Below are positions 35,209 to 45,351 of a stretch of DNA of 64,000 bases, piece after piece (the first letter of the stretch is position 1; each line of letters begins with the position of its first letter). The notes below the pieces were generated by a model. The model made no database searches, was not told the origin of the DNA, and saw nothing but the letters and a program-made list of their open reading frames with translations. Source of the DNA: Miscanthus floridulus (Eukaryota > Streptophyta > Magnoliopsida > Poales > Poaceae); the NCBI RefSeq assembly GCF_019320115.1, contig NC_089595.1:110934461-110998460 (forward strand), given 5' to 3'. The position numbers and the translations under genes were made by a program.

Positions 35209-35494
35209 GCACCGGACGCTGCACCGGACGCTGCTGTCCAGCGTCCGGTCAGTTCACAGGAGGTGAACTGCTGTTGAAGGAGTGACCGGACGCTGCGTCT
35301 GTGCGTCCGGTCAGGAAGGGTTCAGCGTCCGGTCGATCGAAGGATGACCAAGCTGTACTGACCGGACCCTGCCTGCGTCCGGTCATGGACCACCGGACGC
35401 GTCCGGTCGCGATTCCAGAGGATTTGGACCTCTCTGGAATCGACCGGACGCTGGGTGGTAGCGTCCGGTCGCTACCACCGGAGCGTCCGGTCAG
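35209..35494. promoter_or_regulatory. Internal palindromic CCGGACGC array ahead of ORF3
   Basis: Fourteen ACCGGA/TCCGGT half-sites lie in 286 bp. They use the same core, spacing style and palindromes as the LTR array, including the perfect 16-bp ACCGGACGCGTCCGGT at 35392-35407. It lies about 1.1 kb upstream of the third frame and just before a GC-rich leader-like stretch. A weak TATA-like GATTATATTAACGGG follows near 35552. It may drive a separate transcript; this is inference. Confidence 0.65.
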
Positions 35495-35600
35495 TGGATC
35501 TCGCGCGACTTCAAGTCTCTATTTCGATTTCCTTCTCTGTCACGGTTTGGGGGATTATATTAACGGGCCTTCAAGTTTTTTTTCCCTGACCTAACCCGTG

Positions 35601-36342
35601 ACCCGCGCCCAAGTCGCCACCGCATCGTTGCGCCGCCGCCTCCTCGCGCCTCACCTCGCGCCCGCGCCGCCGTGCCCTAGCCCGAGCCACCGTCGCAGCC
35701 CAGCCGCGCGACACCTACTCCGGTCAGCCTGCGCCCGCGCCTCCGTGCGCCTGCCTAGCCACGCCGTCGTGCCTTCGCCTAGCCGCGCCTCCTCGCTCGG
35801 CCCCCGCTCGCCTGTCGCGCTCCAGCCGAGCCACCGCGCCAGCTCGCCTCTGCTGCACCTCGCCGGTCACCTCGCGCCCAAGCTCGCTGCCCAATCGTTG
35901 CCCAGGGCTATCCTCCCATTGATTGGTATGGCAATCTTTGTATTTCAATCTTAATCTCAAATTGTGACCTAGATCAAATTCTAATCGCACTGATTCCCCA
36001 TTGCATTCAGGGCGTTTGACCTAACCCTAGCCCGGTTCCGAGAATCCCCCGCGTGACATCTCATCTCTTCTCGGTTCGCTGATCGTCAGGTAGAAAGCCA
36101 TTCGATTCAATTTCGCATCTCCATTGCTTTCTCTGCTAGGGTTTCGCATCTATTAGCAATATGGTATTTATTTGTATATCCATCTATTCTATCGTGCAGC
36201 GAGTCAGTTCCGTTGTGTTTCGTCTGGCAGTTGGCAGTCAACTCGGAGCCAAGCTCGCGAGTAAGGATCGAGGCCAAGCCTCGAAAGCGGCAGTTTGACA
36301 GTTGATCTTCTTCAGCGACAGTTCACCATCTTGTCAGCTCAG
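35601..36342 (+). other. GC-rich leader-like region before ORF3
   Basis: 35601-35920 is C/G-rich, like a plant 5' UTR; the open frame it contains is low-complexity and not convincing. Two possible small introns follow: 35926-36010 (GTATGG to CATTCAG) and 36090-36199 (GTAGAA to GTGCAG). The splice sites are inferred by eye. Position 35601 is also the left end of the 18.1-kb duplication. Confidence 0.45.
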
Positions 36343-38811
36343 ATGGCTCGCACCAAGAATGTTGGTGGTGGCCCAGGCGATGATGATCGGAGACCCCCGC
36401 CTCGTTAGCCAGCCGGATCCAAAGGCAAGTCAACCAAGCAGCTGACATCCAAGAAGCGCAAGTACCCTGACACCGAGACAGCGAGAGCAGCAGCTGTTGC
36501 AGAGGCCGCAGAGCGTGCCGAGAGAGGTGGTACCCGCAGCGGAGTTGTCATTGCAGATCAGCCAGTTTCACCCGCAGTTAGAGCTGCGATTGAGGAGGCT
36601 GAGCGTTGTCATGGTAGTCTAGCTGGGACTGCCACGTTGGCAGGACGACGGGTTGCCATTGAGGAGGGTCCGTCAGCACAGCAGCAGCTCCCACTAGCAG
36701 AGCCTCAGCCAGCCTAGGAGACTCAGGAGAGTCAGGAGACCGAGCCGGCACCTCAGCTACGTCGCTCGAGTCGTACCAGTGCTGCAGTTCCACCGAGGCC
36801 AGTTACACGGCGCAGGGGTTCACGTCCTCCACCCAGACCTCAGGGTCCGCCTCCAGTGGTTCACCTCGACTTGAGGGCCGCTACAGCCAGGTAGGTTCAG
36901 CAGCTGCGGTTTGTTGAGTTTGAGGTATGGTTTCCTCCGAGGAGGGATGAGAGAGCAGCTGAGGGGTTCTACACGCCACTGCATGAGGATTTCTACAATG
37001 CATATCTTAACAGTGGGGCAGTGTTCAGATCACAGAGGGTCTGTCAGATAGAGTCCATTGTGGCAGCAGCCGGAGAGGGCATTCGGCAACACTTGTCATA
37101 TTTGCCAGGACTGTCAGATCTGATTGGACGGACAGGGATATATGTACCTTCTTGGGTCCGTTAGTTTTATGCCTCGCTCTACATCGATCCTCATCACAGA
37201 TTCATTCACTTTGCTTTCAACGGCAAAGACCACAGAGTGACCAGTGGCAGAGCCAGGGAGATACTGAGACTACAGGAGCAGCCTGTAAAGATGCATGAGG
37301 TTTGCTATGGTCAGCAGGGGCCTCCCAGGCGTCCTCATGGAGGGCAAGTGCCCCCTACAGACTTAGTGCGGCATTGCTTCAAGGAGCCGTTTGGAGAGGG
37401 GTCGAGCAGGAACCCCAGTGACTTGACTCCTACAGCGAGGATACTAGAGGCCATCATCAGGAGGACACTGCTTCCCAGGTTGGGATACAAGGAAGGTCTG
37501 ACTCGCTTACAGCTCTGGCTTCTCAATGCCATCATGCAGATGACAGTGTTTGACATCTGGGATCTCCTTCTTTCTGAGATGGAGGATACTATAGCTAAGG
37601 GATTCAAGGGTCGCAGGCAGCTTCCCTATGCTCACTGGATCACGTTCCTCATTCGCAGAGTTGTGATGGATAAGCCCCCTAGCATGATGGATGAGTATAC
37701 AGGTGCCACTACAGAGTTCAGAGCTTACAACCTGTCACAGAGGATCAGACACGCCACTCCTCAGGCACCCAGTCAGCCTAGCCATCGCCCCGACGTGCCA
37801 GAGTCTGCAGCTCAGTAGGACGAGATCATCAGAGGGATTGCAGCCACTGAGGAGGAGGAGCTAGAGGCACAGCAGGAAGTGAGTGAGTACAGTGACAGCT
37901 CTGACGACGACTACCAGCCTATACCTCAGATGCCTCCACGCAGACACGATGCAGAGGCAGGTAGCTCCAGTTCTGCTCCACCTGCTCCATAGACAGACCC
38001 CGCTCTCATTGCTATTCTTGAGCGGATGCAGCAGGATCAGACACGACAGGCACAGGAGACAGCTACAAACTTCGCTCAGTTTTAGGCTCGTCAGGACGAG
38101 TTTCAGCGGCAGCAGCAGCTCCTTCAGCACCAGCAGTTACTTATGCAGCAGCAGCTCATGGGATTCATGCAGCATGTAGTGACAGCCATTGGGATCCCAC
38201 TGCCACAGACTTCGCCTCAGCTTGCACAGCCTCCTACCACTTCGACGACTCCAGCAGTACAGCCCATCGGGCTTCAGAGTCAGGGACAGCCTCCAGTTCA
38301 GTTTACTTCACCTCCTATACAGGTGTCCCAGTGGTTAGCTTCACCTGGTGTAGCCCCGCAGTTCACTCCTTACCACACGGGATTCTCACCAGAGCAGACT
38401 TCCTCGCTATACGTGCCTAAGACGTCAGTTTCCAGGAGTCTTGGAGCATCCTTCAGCGAGTTGACCAGCATGCCTACTCCGCCACACATGCATACTGCCG
38501 GTCCATCTATAGCAGCTCCTGCTATCATGACTACTCAGAGGCTCCCTTCGTCTGTCGCCTCGTCAGATCCTACGACAGACATACTTGCAGCTTCACAGGC
38601 AGCACCAGCCCCAGCTCAGACCCAGACCGTATCAGCGACTCTTCCTGCTTCAGAGGGTCAGTCAGTTCAGAGCTCAGGGTCAGATGATGATGCTGCCCAG
38701 TTCCATCTTGCTCCACGCACTTCAGCGCCCGACTCATCCGCTGCAGCACCGCCGACCGACCCTTAGGTTTTGGTGTTTGACGCCAAAGGGGGAGAGGGTT
38801 TGAGTATGTAG
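36343..38811 (+). pseudogene. Sirevirus third ORF (env-like position), broken by eight TAG codons
   Basis: From ATG at 36343 one frame of about 822 codons reaches TAG at 38809. It is interrupted only by amber codons at 36406, 36715, 36892, 37162, 37816, 37990, 38083 and 38764; there is no TAA or TGA and no shift. The N-terminus is basic with an NLS-like KKRK (residue ~36). The middle (~190-450) includes VWFPPRRDE, FYASLYIDPHHRFIHFAF and EGLTRLQLWLLNAIMQ, which resembles the plant transposon protein domain type from memory. A Gln-rich probable coiled coil follows (~555-613), then a Pro/Ser/Thr/Gln-rich tail. I see no signal peptide or membrane segment, so a true envelope function is doubtful. 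Coding bias is GC-rich with many CAG, unlike gag-pol. Confidence 0.75.
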
Positions 38812-38840
38812 ACTCAGGGGGAGCGAGCTTTAGGGGGAGC
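38785..38840 (+). other. Upstream polypurine-like motifs
   Basis: AAAGGGGGAGAGG, then AGGGGGAG at 38816 and AGGGGGAGC at 38832, repeat the core of the true polypurine tract. Multiplied tracts before the 3' LTR are a described Sirevirus trait. Confidence 0.7.
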
Positions 38841-39131
38841 TAGTTATCTAGTATTAGCTTATTATATTCATTTGGAGTTTTATTTGTGTGATACACTATT
38901 ACTCATGCATTCGTGTGTTTACTTTCATGCATACTATTATATATATATATGTGATAGTGCTATCTATGTGGCTGTGATATTTGACATGTGTGACTTCAAC
39001 TTTGCTTTATCTATATGTCATATCACATGTGTTATGCTCATTTGCTTTTGCTTCCGCGCTTATACTTCGAAGCAAATGAGCTTTGTTATTTGTACTCATG
39101 CTTAATTCATATCCTTTGAGTACATTGTGTT

Positions 39132-39198
39132 GGCTTGGGTCATATAAGCTTGACTAACTCTTTTGTTCTTACTGACAAAAGCTTATATGAACCAAGCC
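39132..39198 (+). other. 20-bp inverted repeat (stem-loop) before the 3' LTR
   Basis: GGCTTGGGTCATATAAGCTT at 39132-39151 pairs with 39179-39198 at 19 of 20 positions, with a loop of 27 nt. It lies about 70 bp upstream of the 3' LTR and would be in the genomic RNA. Its role is unknown; RNA export, 3'-end processing or packaging are possible. Confidence 0.75.
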
Positions 39199-39251
39199 CG
39201 TCAAAAACCTCACTCCATAATATACTCGAGGTGGTATTGTCATCAATCACC

Positions 39252-39264
39252 AAAAAGGGGGAGA
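39252..39264 (+). other. Polypurine tract of Sirevirus
   Basis: AAAAAGGGGGAGA immediately precedes the 3' LTR (one T between). It is the plus-strand primer. Confidence 0.93.
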
Positions 39265-39265
39265 T

Positions 39266-40828
39266 TGAAAGCATCTAGGCCCCTAGTTGGATTTCGGTGA
39301 TTAATGTCAATACAAGATTACTGTGACTAACGTGTGTTTTGCAGAGGCAAATTAAGTTAGGTCATGGTAATGGAGATCGATTGGGCAATCGAGGTTATCA
39401 TGCCCCTACGATGGATATCGTTTCGGTTTTCAAAGGACGGACGACAAGGTTAAGGATAACTAGTTCTAAGTGTCAATTGGAGTTGGAGAGACACTTAGAG
39501 TAGTTTAGGACTTTGTTTTTCCTTTGGCCGTACTATGAAGGGGGGTATGAACGGGTAGCTTGACATAGTTGAGTCTAGTGAGTTAGGTGTGGTGCACACT
39601 TGTTAAAACTAGCTCGAGGTAGCTCCTATGAATGCCTAAGATCCTTTGGAGCGAACTTCATTCACATATGTTCGAAAGTTGGAAGTGAATGGAGGGTCAA
39701 ACACTGACCGGACGCTGGCTCCGGTGCGACCGGACGCTGGCCGCAGGGTCCGGTCAGTTCGTTTGACTGAGGTGGTTAAGTCTGTTGTGACCGGACTCTG
39801 GAAGGTCGTGTGACCGGACGCTGAGGGCTAGCGTCCGGTCGACTCCAGTAAGGGTCCAGACTTGGAAAAGAGTGACCGGACGCGTCCGGTCAGTGTGACC
39901 GGACCCTATGTATCCAGCGTCCGGTCGTTTACAGTAAGCATCCAAGAGCGACCGGACGCGTCCGGTCGGTACTGACCGGACCCTGGCAGCGTCCGGTCAT
40001 CACTTGAAAACTGGTTCGCGGGTTGAACTGACCGGAGCGTCCGGTCATCACGACCGGAGCGTCCGGTCACCCCGCAGAAGCTCATAACGGTTAGTTTTTC
40101 AGGCTGCCTTATAAATAGAAGCTCCACTCGTGAGTGGAGTAACTTTTGCTCATTCCAACAGCTGAGAAACACGTTTGTGAGTGCCAAGAAGAGCAAGGTC
40201 CTAGTGAGGTGTTTGTGATTTGAGAATCCAAGAGAGTAGCCTCACTAGCAAATCAAGAGTAGCAAAGTGTGCATCCATCTTCTCATTAGGCTTCGCGTGG
40301 TCAAGTGAGAGTTCGTGCTTGTTACTCTTGGTGATCGCCATCACCTAAACGGCTTGGTGGTGATTGGGAGTTTGGTGTTCACCCGGTGAAGCTTGTGGGT
40401 GACCCAACTCAAGTTGTGAGCGGCTTTGGGTGATTCGCCGTGACGGAGTGTCGAAGAATCAACCCATAGAGAGCACTTGATCCTTGCGCGGATCAAGGGG
40501 GAGCTACACCCTTGCGCGGGTGCTCCAACGAGGACTAGTGGGGAGTGGCGACTCTTCGATACCTCGGCAAAACATCGCCGCGTTCCTCTCTCTCCCTATT
40601 TACTTTGAGCACTTACTTTGAGTATTTACTTTGAGCAATTCAATACTTGCTTTACATCCGTAGAATTGCTTGCTTGAATATAGGTTGTGAGTTCGTTGTG
40701 CATTAGTTTGATAGAAACACTTTTCTAGGCACAAGGGGTTAATTGGGCCATCCGTAGGATTTGTTTATTGCAAGAGAATTTCGAATTAGCCCAATTCACC
40801 CCCCCTCTTGGGCATCTTGATCCTTTCA
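39266..40828 (+). repeat. 3' LTR of Sirevirus
   Basis: 1,563 bp from TGAAAGCATC to CCTTTCA. Four substitutions were seen against the 5' LTR: 39323 G for A, one T to C near 39521, one T to C near 39597, and one G to A near 40339. The palindromic array is at 39705-40070. Confidence 0.97.
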
Positions 40829-40833
40829 CCCAG
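40829..40833. repeat. Target-site duplication, right copy (CCCAG)
   Basis: It matches 27571-27575. The following AGCTTAGCTGACGACG is family C sequence, continuing the phrase interrupted at 27575. Family C is then left after a few dozen bases, at a run of 16 C (40857-40872). Confidence 0.93.
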
Positions 40834-40869
40834 CTTAGCTGACGACGAGGGTTATACCCCCCCCCCCCC

Positions 40870-41640
40870 CCCACAGGCGGTGCCCTCTCGGCCCAACTCA
40901 GGTTTTCGCTGGTCTCCGGATAAATCAGGTGGTGGCACCGGACAGCCCCCGGCGGTGCACCGCCATGTCAGGGTCGGTAAACACAGTCACGTCCGGTGAC
41001 CACCCCACTACTCGCTGCTCCAAACCAAGTCCAGCTGGGCACCGCCCTAGGGGTGGCGGTGCAATGGACAGGGGGTGGCGGTGCCACCTAGTCACCACCA
41101 CTTGCTCTCCAAGTTGTAAACTTTGTCACGTTTCGAACCACGACAACTCGAACAGCTTTTCGCAAACGATGCTAACTCTCAAAGTGTTTTCTCAAAACAT
41201 GTTAGATCCAAGTTAGCATTTCTCAAAATACATTTTCAATAAATATTTTTCGCTTGCTCTACGATTGCGCACTAGGCCTAAATGCAATGCATGAAGTCCA
41301 ACACCTAGTGACACTAGATACCGAATTGTCTAGTAGAGATCCCCTCTTAATAGTACGGCCATCTATCCTAAATGTGATTACACTCTCTATAATGTCTTGA
41401 TTACCAAAATAAAATCCCTATTATACCTTTGCCTTGATCTCCATAGAATTTTGTTTTTCTCTTTTCTTCTTTTTCAAGTTTGAGCACTTGATCATCATCA
41501 CATGTGGCCATCTCTTCATTTCATGTGATCATCACCATCACTTGAGTGCCATCATGCTCCACAACTTAGGTGTACCAATCTATCTCACACATCACTTAGA
41601 TTGCAAGGTTAGTATATAGGTTTCATTAATTATGTAAAAC
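40870..41640 (-). repeat. Sirevirus-type LTR fragment, reverse orientation
   Basis: The complement carries the order seen at 9600-9740: GGTAATCAAGACATTATAG, then GGCCGTACTATTAAGAGGGG, then CACTAGGTGTTGGAC, ending in a GGTGGCGGTGCCACC-rich palindromic zone at 40870-41090. It is the 5' half of a related but different LTR. Its edges are not clean. Confidence 0.6.
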
Positions 41641-42276
41641 TAAACTAGTGCTTTTAACTTTGTAGATATTTTCTCTGCCTTTTCACGCCATCATCGAAAT
41701 GTTTATTTGTTGGTCTGCCCTATACTCCAATTTAGCTGGACGCTAGCTGCTAGTGCGCTGGTTACTAAATCGAGAAGAATGTAGTGTAATGCGACTCGGT
41801 TAACACTTAGCATAACTTTTGTTAAAAAGAAACGTCTGCGGCCGCCGAGGCCCGAGGATGTTGAAAGCTACTCCCTGTCGTTCCTCTGCAGCTCTACTTC
41901 CCTTTGTGACAAAGAGTCAAAGACCATCCTCATCGATCCTGGTCATCCGGCAGCTGTGTGCACTGAGAGTAAAGATTTGACTGACAGATCTCAGATCGGA
42001 TGGATCGCTCGCTCGTCTATTCTCTAATCTTTGTCTCTGCACAAACATATTGGGATCTCTCGTCGAGCGAGGCACCCCAAAATCAAATCTGAGCAGGACC
42101 CAATAGAAGGTGCGAGTTGTATACCACCACCTCTTATATTCAGATCTCATCATTAGTTGGTGCAACATGTGTGCTTGGGAGTTGGTACTCTAGAAAATTA
42201 TGGAGATGATTGTATTTTGTGTCGTTTTTTATTCTCTCTACTATTGACAATTTCTAAAAAGTTGTAGGTGTCCATG
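41641..42276. other. Noncoding DNA, no gene recognised
   Basis: There is no conserved frame and no repeat partner in the window except the copy at 59754-60389. Composition is less repetitive than the surroundings, so it may be low-copy DNA. Confidence 0.4.
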
Positions 42277-42550
42277 TGTTGACAGAATATCGTCGGCAGT
42301 CCTCCGAGGGGTATCCCACGAAGGTAGATTGATCGACAGAGGTGCGCGTAATCACGAACAAGAAGGCAACAGAGACATAAGAGTTAGATAGGTTCGGACT
42401 ATGTACAGGATGTAATACCCTACTCCTGTAGTCGGTTGATTTGTATTGGCTATCGTATGATATTGTGTGTGATCAGATCTGCCGTCTAGGGGACCCCTAC
42501 CCCTCCTTATATACTCTGTAGGGGTAGGGTTAAAAGGAAAAGAGGTATAT
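42277..42550 (-). repeat. Family B LTR 3' portion, reverse orientation
   Basis: It starts TGTTGACAGAATATCGTCGG, the complement of the family B LTR end. GGTATCCCACGAAGG, the GGATGTAATACCC stretch and TCCTTATATACTCTGTAGGGG, the complement of the TATA region, follow in the reverse order of 905-1163. It is a solo fragment. Confidence 0.75.
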
Positions 42551-42859
42551 GCATCGTAAGCCCTTGAACTTGTCTCGGGGTGCTATTTAGGTCCACAAAC
42601 TCTCAAATCGTATTTCTGACACCCTAATGTTGTTTAAGTAAGCCACTTAGGTCCATAACTCATCGGATCAAGGTTTTGGCCGACGTGGCATGGACAGAGC
42701 ACACGTGAGCTGCGCGTGAGCCTGGTTTGGGGCGTGCAAATAAGTAGAGAGCCCCCCAGTTCTTTTCATATCCTCTATTTCCCCTCATCTTACTCTTCCC
42801 TTCTCTGTCTATCTCTCTGCCCCAAACTCCAAGCCACCGCCGCCTTGTCGATCTACTCC

Positions 42860-43222
42860 ATGGCGCCATCAGGGAGCACGTCGTGCTCCAATAGGCGCGA
42901 CGGGTATAGCTAGAGGAAGTACAGGCAGAAGCAGGTGAAGCACAGTGAGTACCCGTGGAGCTACTTCAAGTGCACGCATCCCAGCTGCCAGGTGAAGAAG
43001 AAGGTCGAGCACTCGCTCGAGGGGCACATCACGGAGATCATCTACAAGGGCGCGCATAACCACCCGAAGCCCACGCCGAGCCGTCGGCCAGGCGTCCAGC
43101 AGCCCATGCACCCATTGGGCGACGGTGCATAGGCGGACGCAGCCTACAACAACCTGGGGTCCATCATCAAGGATGTCCACCTTGCTCGTCGTCTGGATCA
43201 CCATGCGAGGCTCGCGAACAGC
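42860..43222 (+). pseudogene. WRKY transcription factor fragment (group I N-terminal-type domain), broken
   Basis: ATG at 42860 is followed after 13 residues by DGYS, a TAG (42911-42913) where the invariant Trp of WRKYGQK belongs, and RKYRQKQ, so Gly is also replaced by Arg. The zinc site is intact: C-x4-C (KCTHPSC), then [19 protein letters not shown] and HNH. A second TAG lies at 43130, and the frame continues (AAYNNLGSIIKD) until the Tat LTR cuts it at 43222. The C-x4-C...HNH spacing and the [15 protein letters not shown] stretch resemble the N-terminal domain of group I WRKYs such as WRKY2/34. Full proteins are several hundred residues; this is one domain. 42551-42859 upstream is noncoding and may be promoter or the capturing element. 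It cannot bind W-boxes normally. Confidence 0.87.
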
Positions 43223-45015
43223 TGTCGACATAGAATTTTTGTCTCCGTGCCGAGGACACACGCAGCAAGCCGGAAGGGTCCGCTCGATGGAGCAGATCCG
43301 CCTAGCTTCAGCGCAAGGGTGGTAGATCCGTGCAATCCTCACGAGACGTGCCAGTCAATTTGACCCTGCAATTGACAAGGAGAGAAAGCTCATCAGTAAT
43401 TAAGGGCGAAATATGCCGGTGTTGCCAGACAGCCCTGAATGTGCGGCTCTGAGAGCCGATATGAGAGGAGATCACTAAATAGTCGATTCCAGTATATTTA
43501 TAAGAATAAATTGATTAAAGCTCATGGGTCGTATAAGAAGAATCGGTTATCATTCAGGATGAATATTATTTAAGTAAATATTAATCAATGACAATAAAAT
43601 ATCAATGATGATCTGTTTATCCTGAGCTAATGATTACAAGTAACCGAACTCCTTTCTATATAAAGAGACAATTCAACATCACTTAACCATTTAATAAAGA
43701 AAAATCTAATGAACATGTTAGATCTCATTCATCGCCATGACCAGTGGGGCATGAGGCAGAATCATGCAGGCCGTAGTAACAACAATAGACTCGACGACCC
43801 TAACTCATTACTAATATTAGTGGGGCATGAGGCAGAATCATGCAGGCCGTAATACAATAATAAGATCATGGGGCTAACATATCTTTCAACTTATCTTTAT
43901 TTCAATGATCTCATAACGTAAACTATTCGTGAAAGCGCTCGATATCGGCTAAATAGCTGATTCAGGCATAGCGCATAGTTAATGTCATGCCTTCTCAGGA
44001 ACGGGACTACCAGCTAACGATCCTCACTCCACGATGCCAACAGTGGGGTGAGAGGCAGAATCCCACAGGCCGTGATGACGGGCCATGGAATGGTTTTCAT
44101 TAACTAATAGATCTACTCAAGATCGGACATGCCTTAACCGCACGCCATGTACGATTAAGATTGATGCAAAATAGCCTATAAAAACATAACTCATCGCTTA
44201 AGATGTAGATTAGATCAATTTTAAATTAGCAAACGATGAGTTAAATAAAATATAAGGCCGATCCAGATCAATCTCAATCGGGCAGAATGATATTATTGTA
44301 ATTAGATAAACGATGAAAGCAATAAGCAATATCCGTAACTTAATGAATCTACCAAAGACACTCATACTAAGGTAGAGCCGATAACTTGACCTTGATCTAA
44401 TTCAAGCAGGGGGTGTGAGGCAGAATCACACAGGCCATACTTGAATTAGACAAGAGTCGATAACTAGCCTATACTAGAGTCGTAGTGGGGGTCGACCGGA
44501 TCGATGCAGCCATACGAACAGAGGTATAAACTATGACGGTACTTACAGACAAGTAGTGGAGGTCGACCAGATTAATGCAGCCATACTCGCTAAAGAACTC
44601 GCCGAGATCTACTCTACTCCTACTCCTAAGGGGTGGCCAGAGCTAAAAAAAGTAATTGACTTGTATTTGATTGATTGTTGTTTTTTACAATAGCCGGAAT
44701 TTGATATTTATACCCGGAGTCTAAACATGAACCTTACTCGAGTACGACTCAATACAATCTTTGGCATAATGAAAACATTCCTAATTTAAGATAACTTAGA
44801 CTCTAACCTTTCCCTTTTTGTAGAGTCCAGCATGTCTCGTCTCAGCGCCGATTGTAGCCTCTGTCGTCATTTGCAGGCGTTGTCTAAATAAAGCCGATTC
44901 TAGTGCGTCCGAATCAACTAGCTCCAATCTCCACGCAGCTGATTCCTTGATGATGACATGATTTTTGGGAGCTTCCAAATCCCTACAACTCTTCTTCCAA
45001 ATTATGGTGTAAACA
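43223..45015 (-). repeat. 3' LTR of Tat element (left copy)
   Basis: About 1,793 bp. In element orientation it begins TGTTTACACCATAATTTGG and ends TGTCGACA. The first 1,008 bp from 43223 align with 52706-53713 with many point differences and small indels. It contains repeated hairpins (see 43749-44431). The inner edge could be 45015 or 45017. Confidence 0.8.
43749..44431. repeat. Repeated hairpins with conserved GGCAGAA loop
   Basis: Sites at 43749-43767 and 43825-43843 read GCATGA-GGCAGAA-TCATGC. The site at 44413-44431 reads GTGTGA-GGCAGAA-TCACAC. A fourth at 44043-44066 pairs GTGGGG with TCCCAC around the same loop. Each is followed by AGGCC. Stems vary but pairing is kept. Two further related units near 44487 and 44552 (GTCGACC...TGCAGCCATAC) lack the loop. 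Confidence 0.75.
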
Positions 45016-45018
45016 CAT

Positions 45019-45032
45019 GCCCCTCAATTTTG
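45019..45032 (-). other. Polypurine tract of Tat element
   Basis: The complement reads CAAAATTGAGGGGC, directly before the predicted 3' LTR start. This form is common in grass Tat elements. Confidence 0.6.
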
Positions 45033-45351
45033 GAATAAAAGTAATTTTATTCCAAAATTATCACGTCTTCATCTTCGATGGGTCTGCAGTCACAGGTAGA
45101 GAATCTTGATCTGGGGTCTACTATTTATCGCTGCTTATGTCAGCTCATGAGCCCATGCTTCACAACCTTTACGAGAGCATCATCGCTTCATGGGCACTTG
45201 GATTCATCCTTCCAGACAGGCTATAAAATGCATATCCGCCTCCGGTGAGAGCAGCTTAACAATTTAGCTATGTTTCTCTTCTACCTGCCTTCTCGAGCTC
45301 TGACTTCGCTGAACCCTCCATGGTCCATCTTTTTTGCTATGAAGGTCTTGA

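Larger units (their letters stand above)
27576..40828 (+). mobile_element. Complete Ty1/copia Sirevirus, 13,253 bp
   Basis: In order: 1,563-bp LTR, tRNA-Met PBS, gag, pol in copia order (protease, integrase, RT, RNase H), a long 3' internal region with a third reading frame, polypurine tracts and a second 1,563-bp LTR. It is flanked by CCCAG duplications. Size, long Gag with coiled coil, repeated polypurine motifs and palindrome-rich LTRs fit the Sirevirus (Maximus/SIRE) genus. The LTRs differ at about 4 positions (for example 27633/39323), so insertion is recent. Gag and pol are free of stops apart from the two codons between them. Confidence 0.95.

Noticed and set aside
35598..35954. 118-codon frame before ORF3
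   Set aside because: Ala/Arg/Pro/Ser-rich, with a frame open on both strands, typical of GC-rich 5' UTR; more likely leader than protein.
36343..38811. Env glycoprotein for the third Sirevirus ORF
   Set aside because: No signal peptide, transmembrane segment or Cys pattern visible; content is basic, Gln-rich and Pro/Ser/Thr-rich. Only the position is env-like.
36343..38811. Alternative genetic code or amber suppression as the explanation of the TAGs
   Set aside because: Plant nuclear genes use TAG as stop, and the bases after the TAGs do not fit the CARYYA readthrough context; kept only as a test in the findings.
40857..40872. Run of 16 C as a sequencing error
   Set aside because: Possible, but it is present at equal length in the second copy at 58970-58985; used only as a mark of identity between copies.
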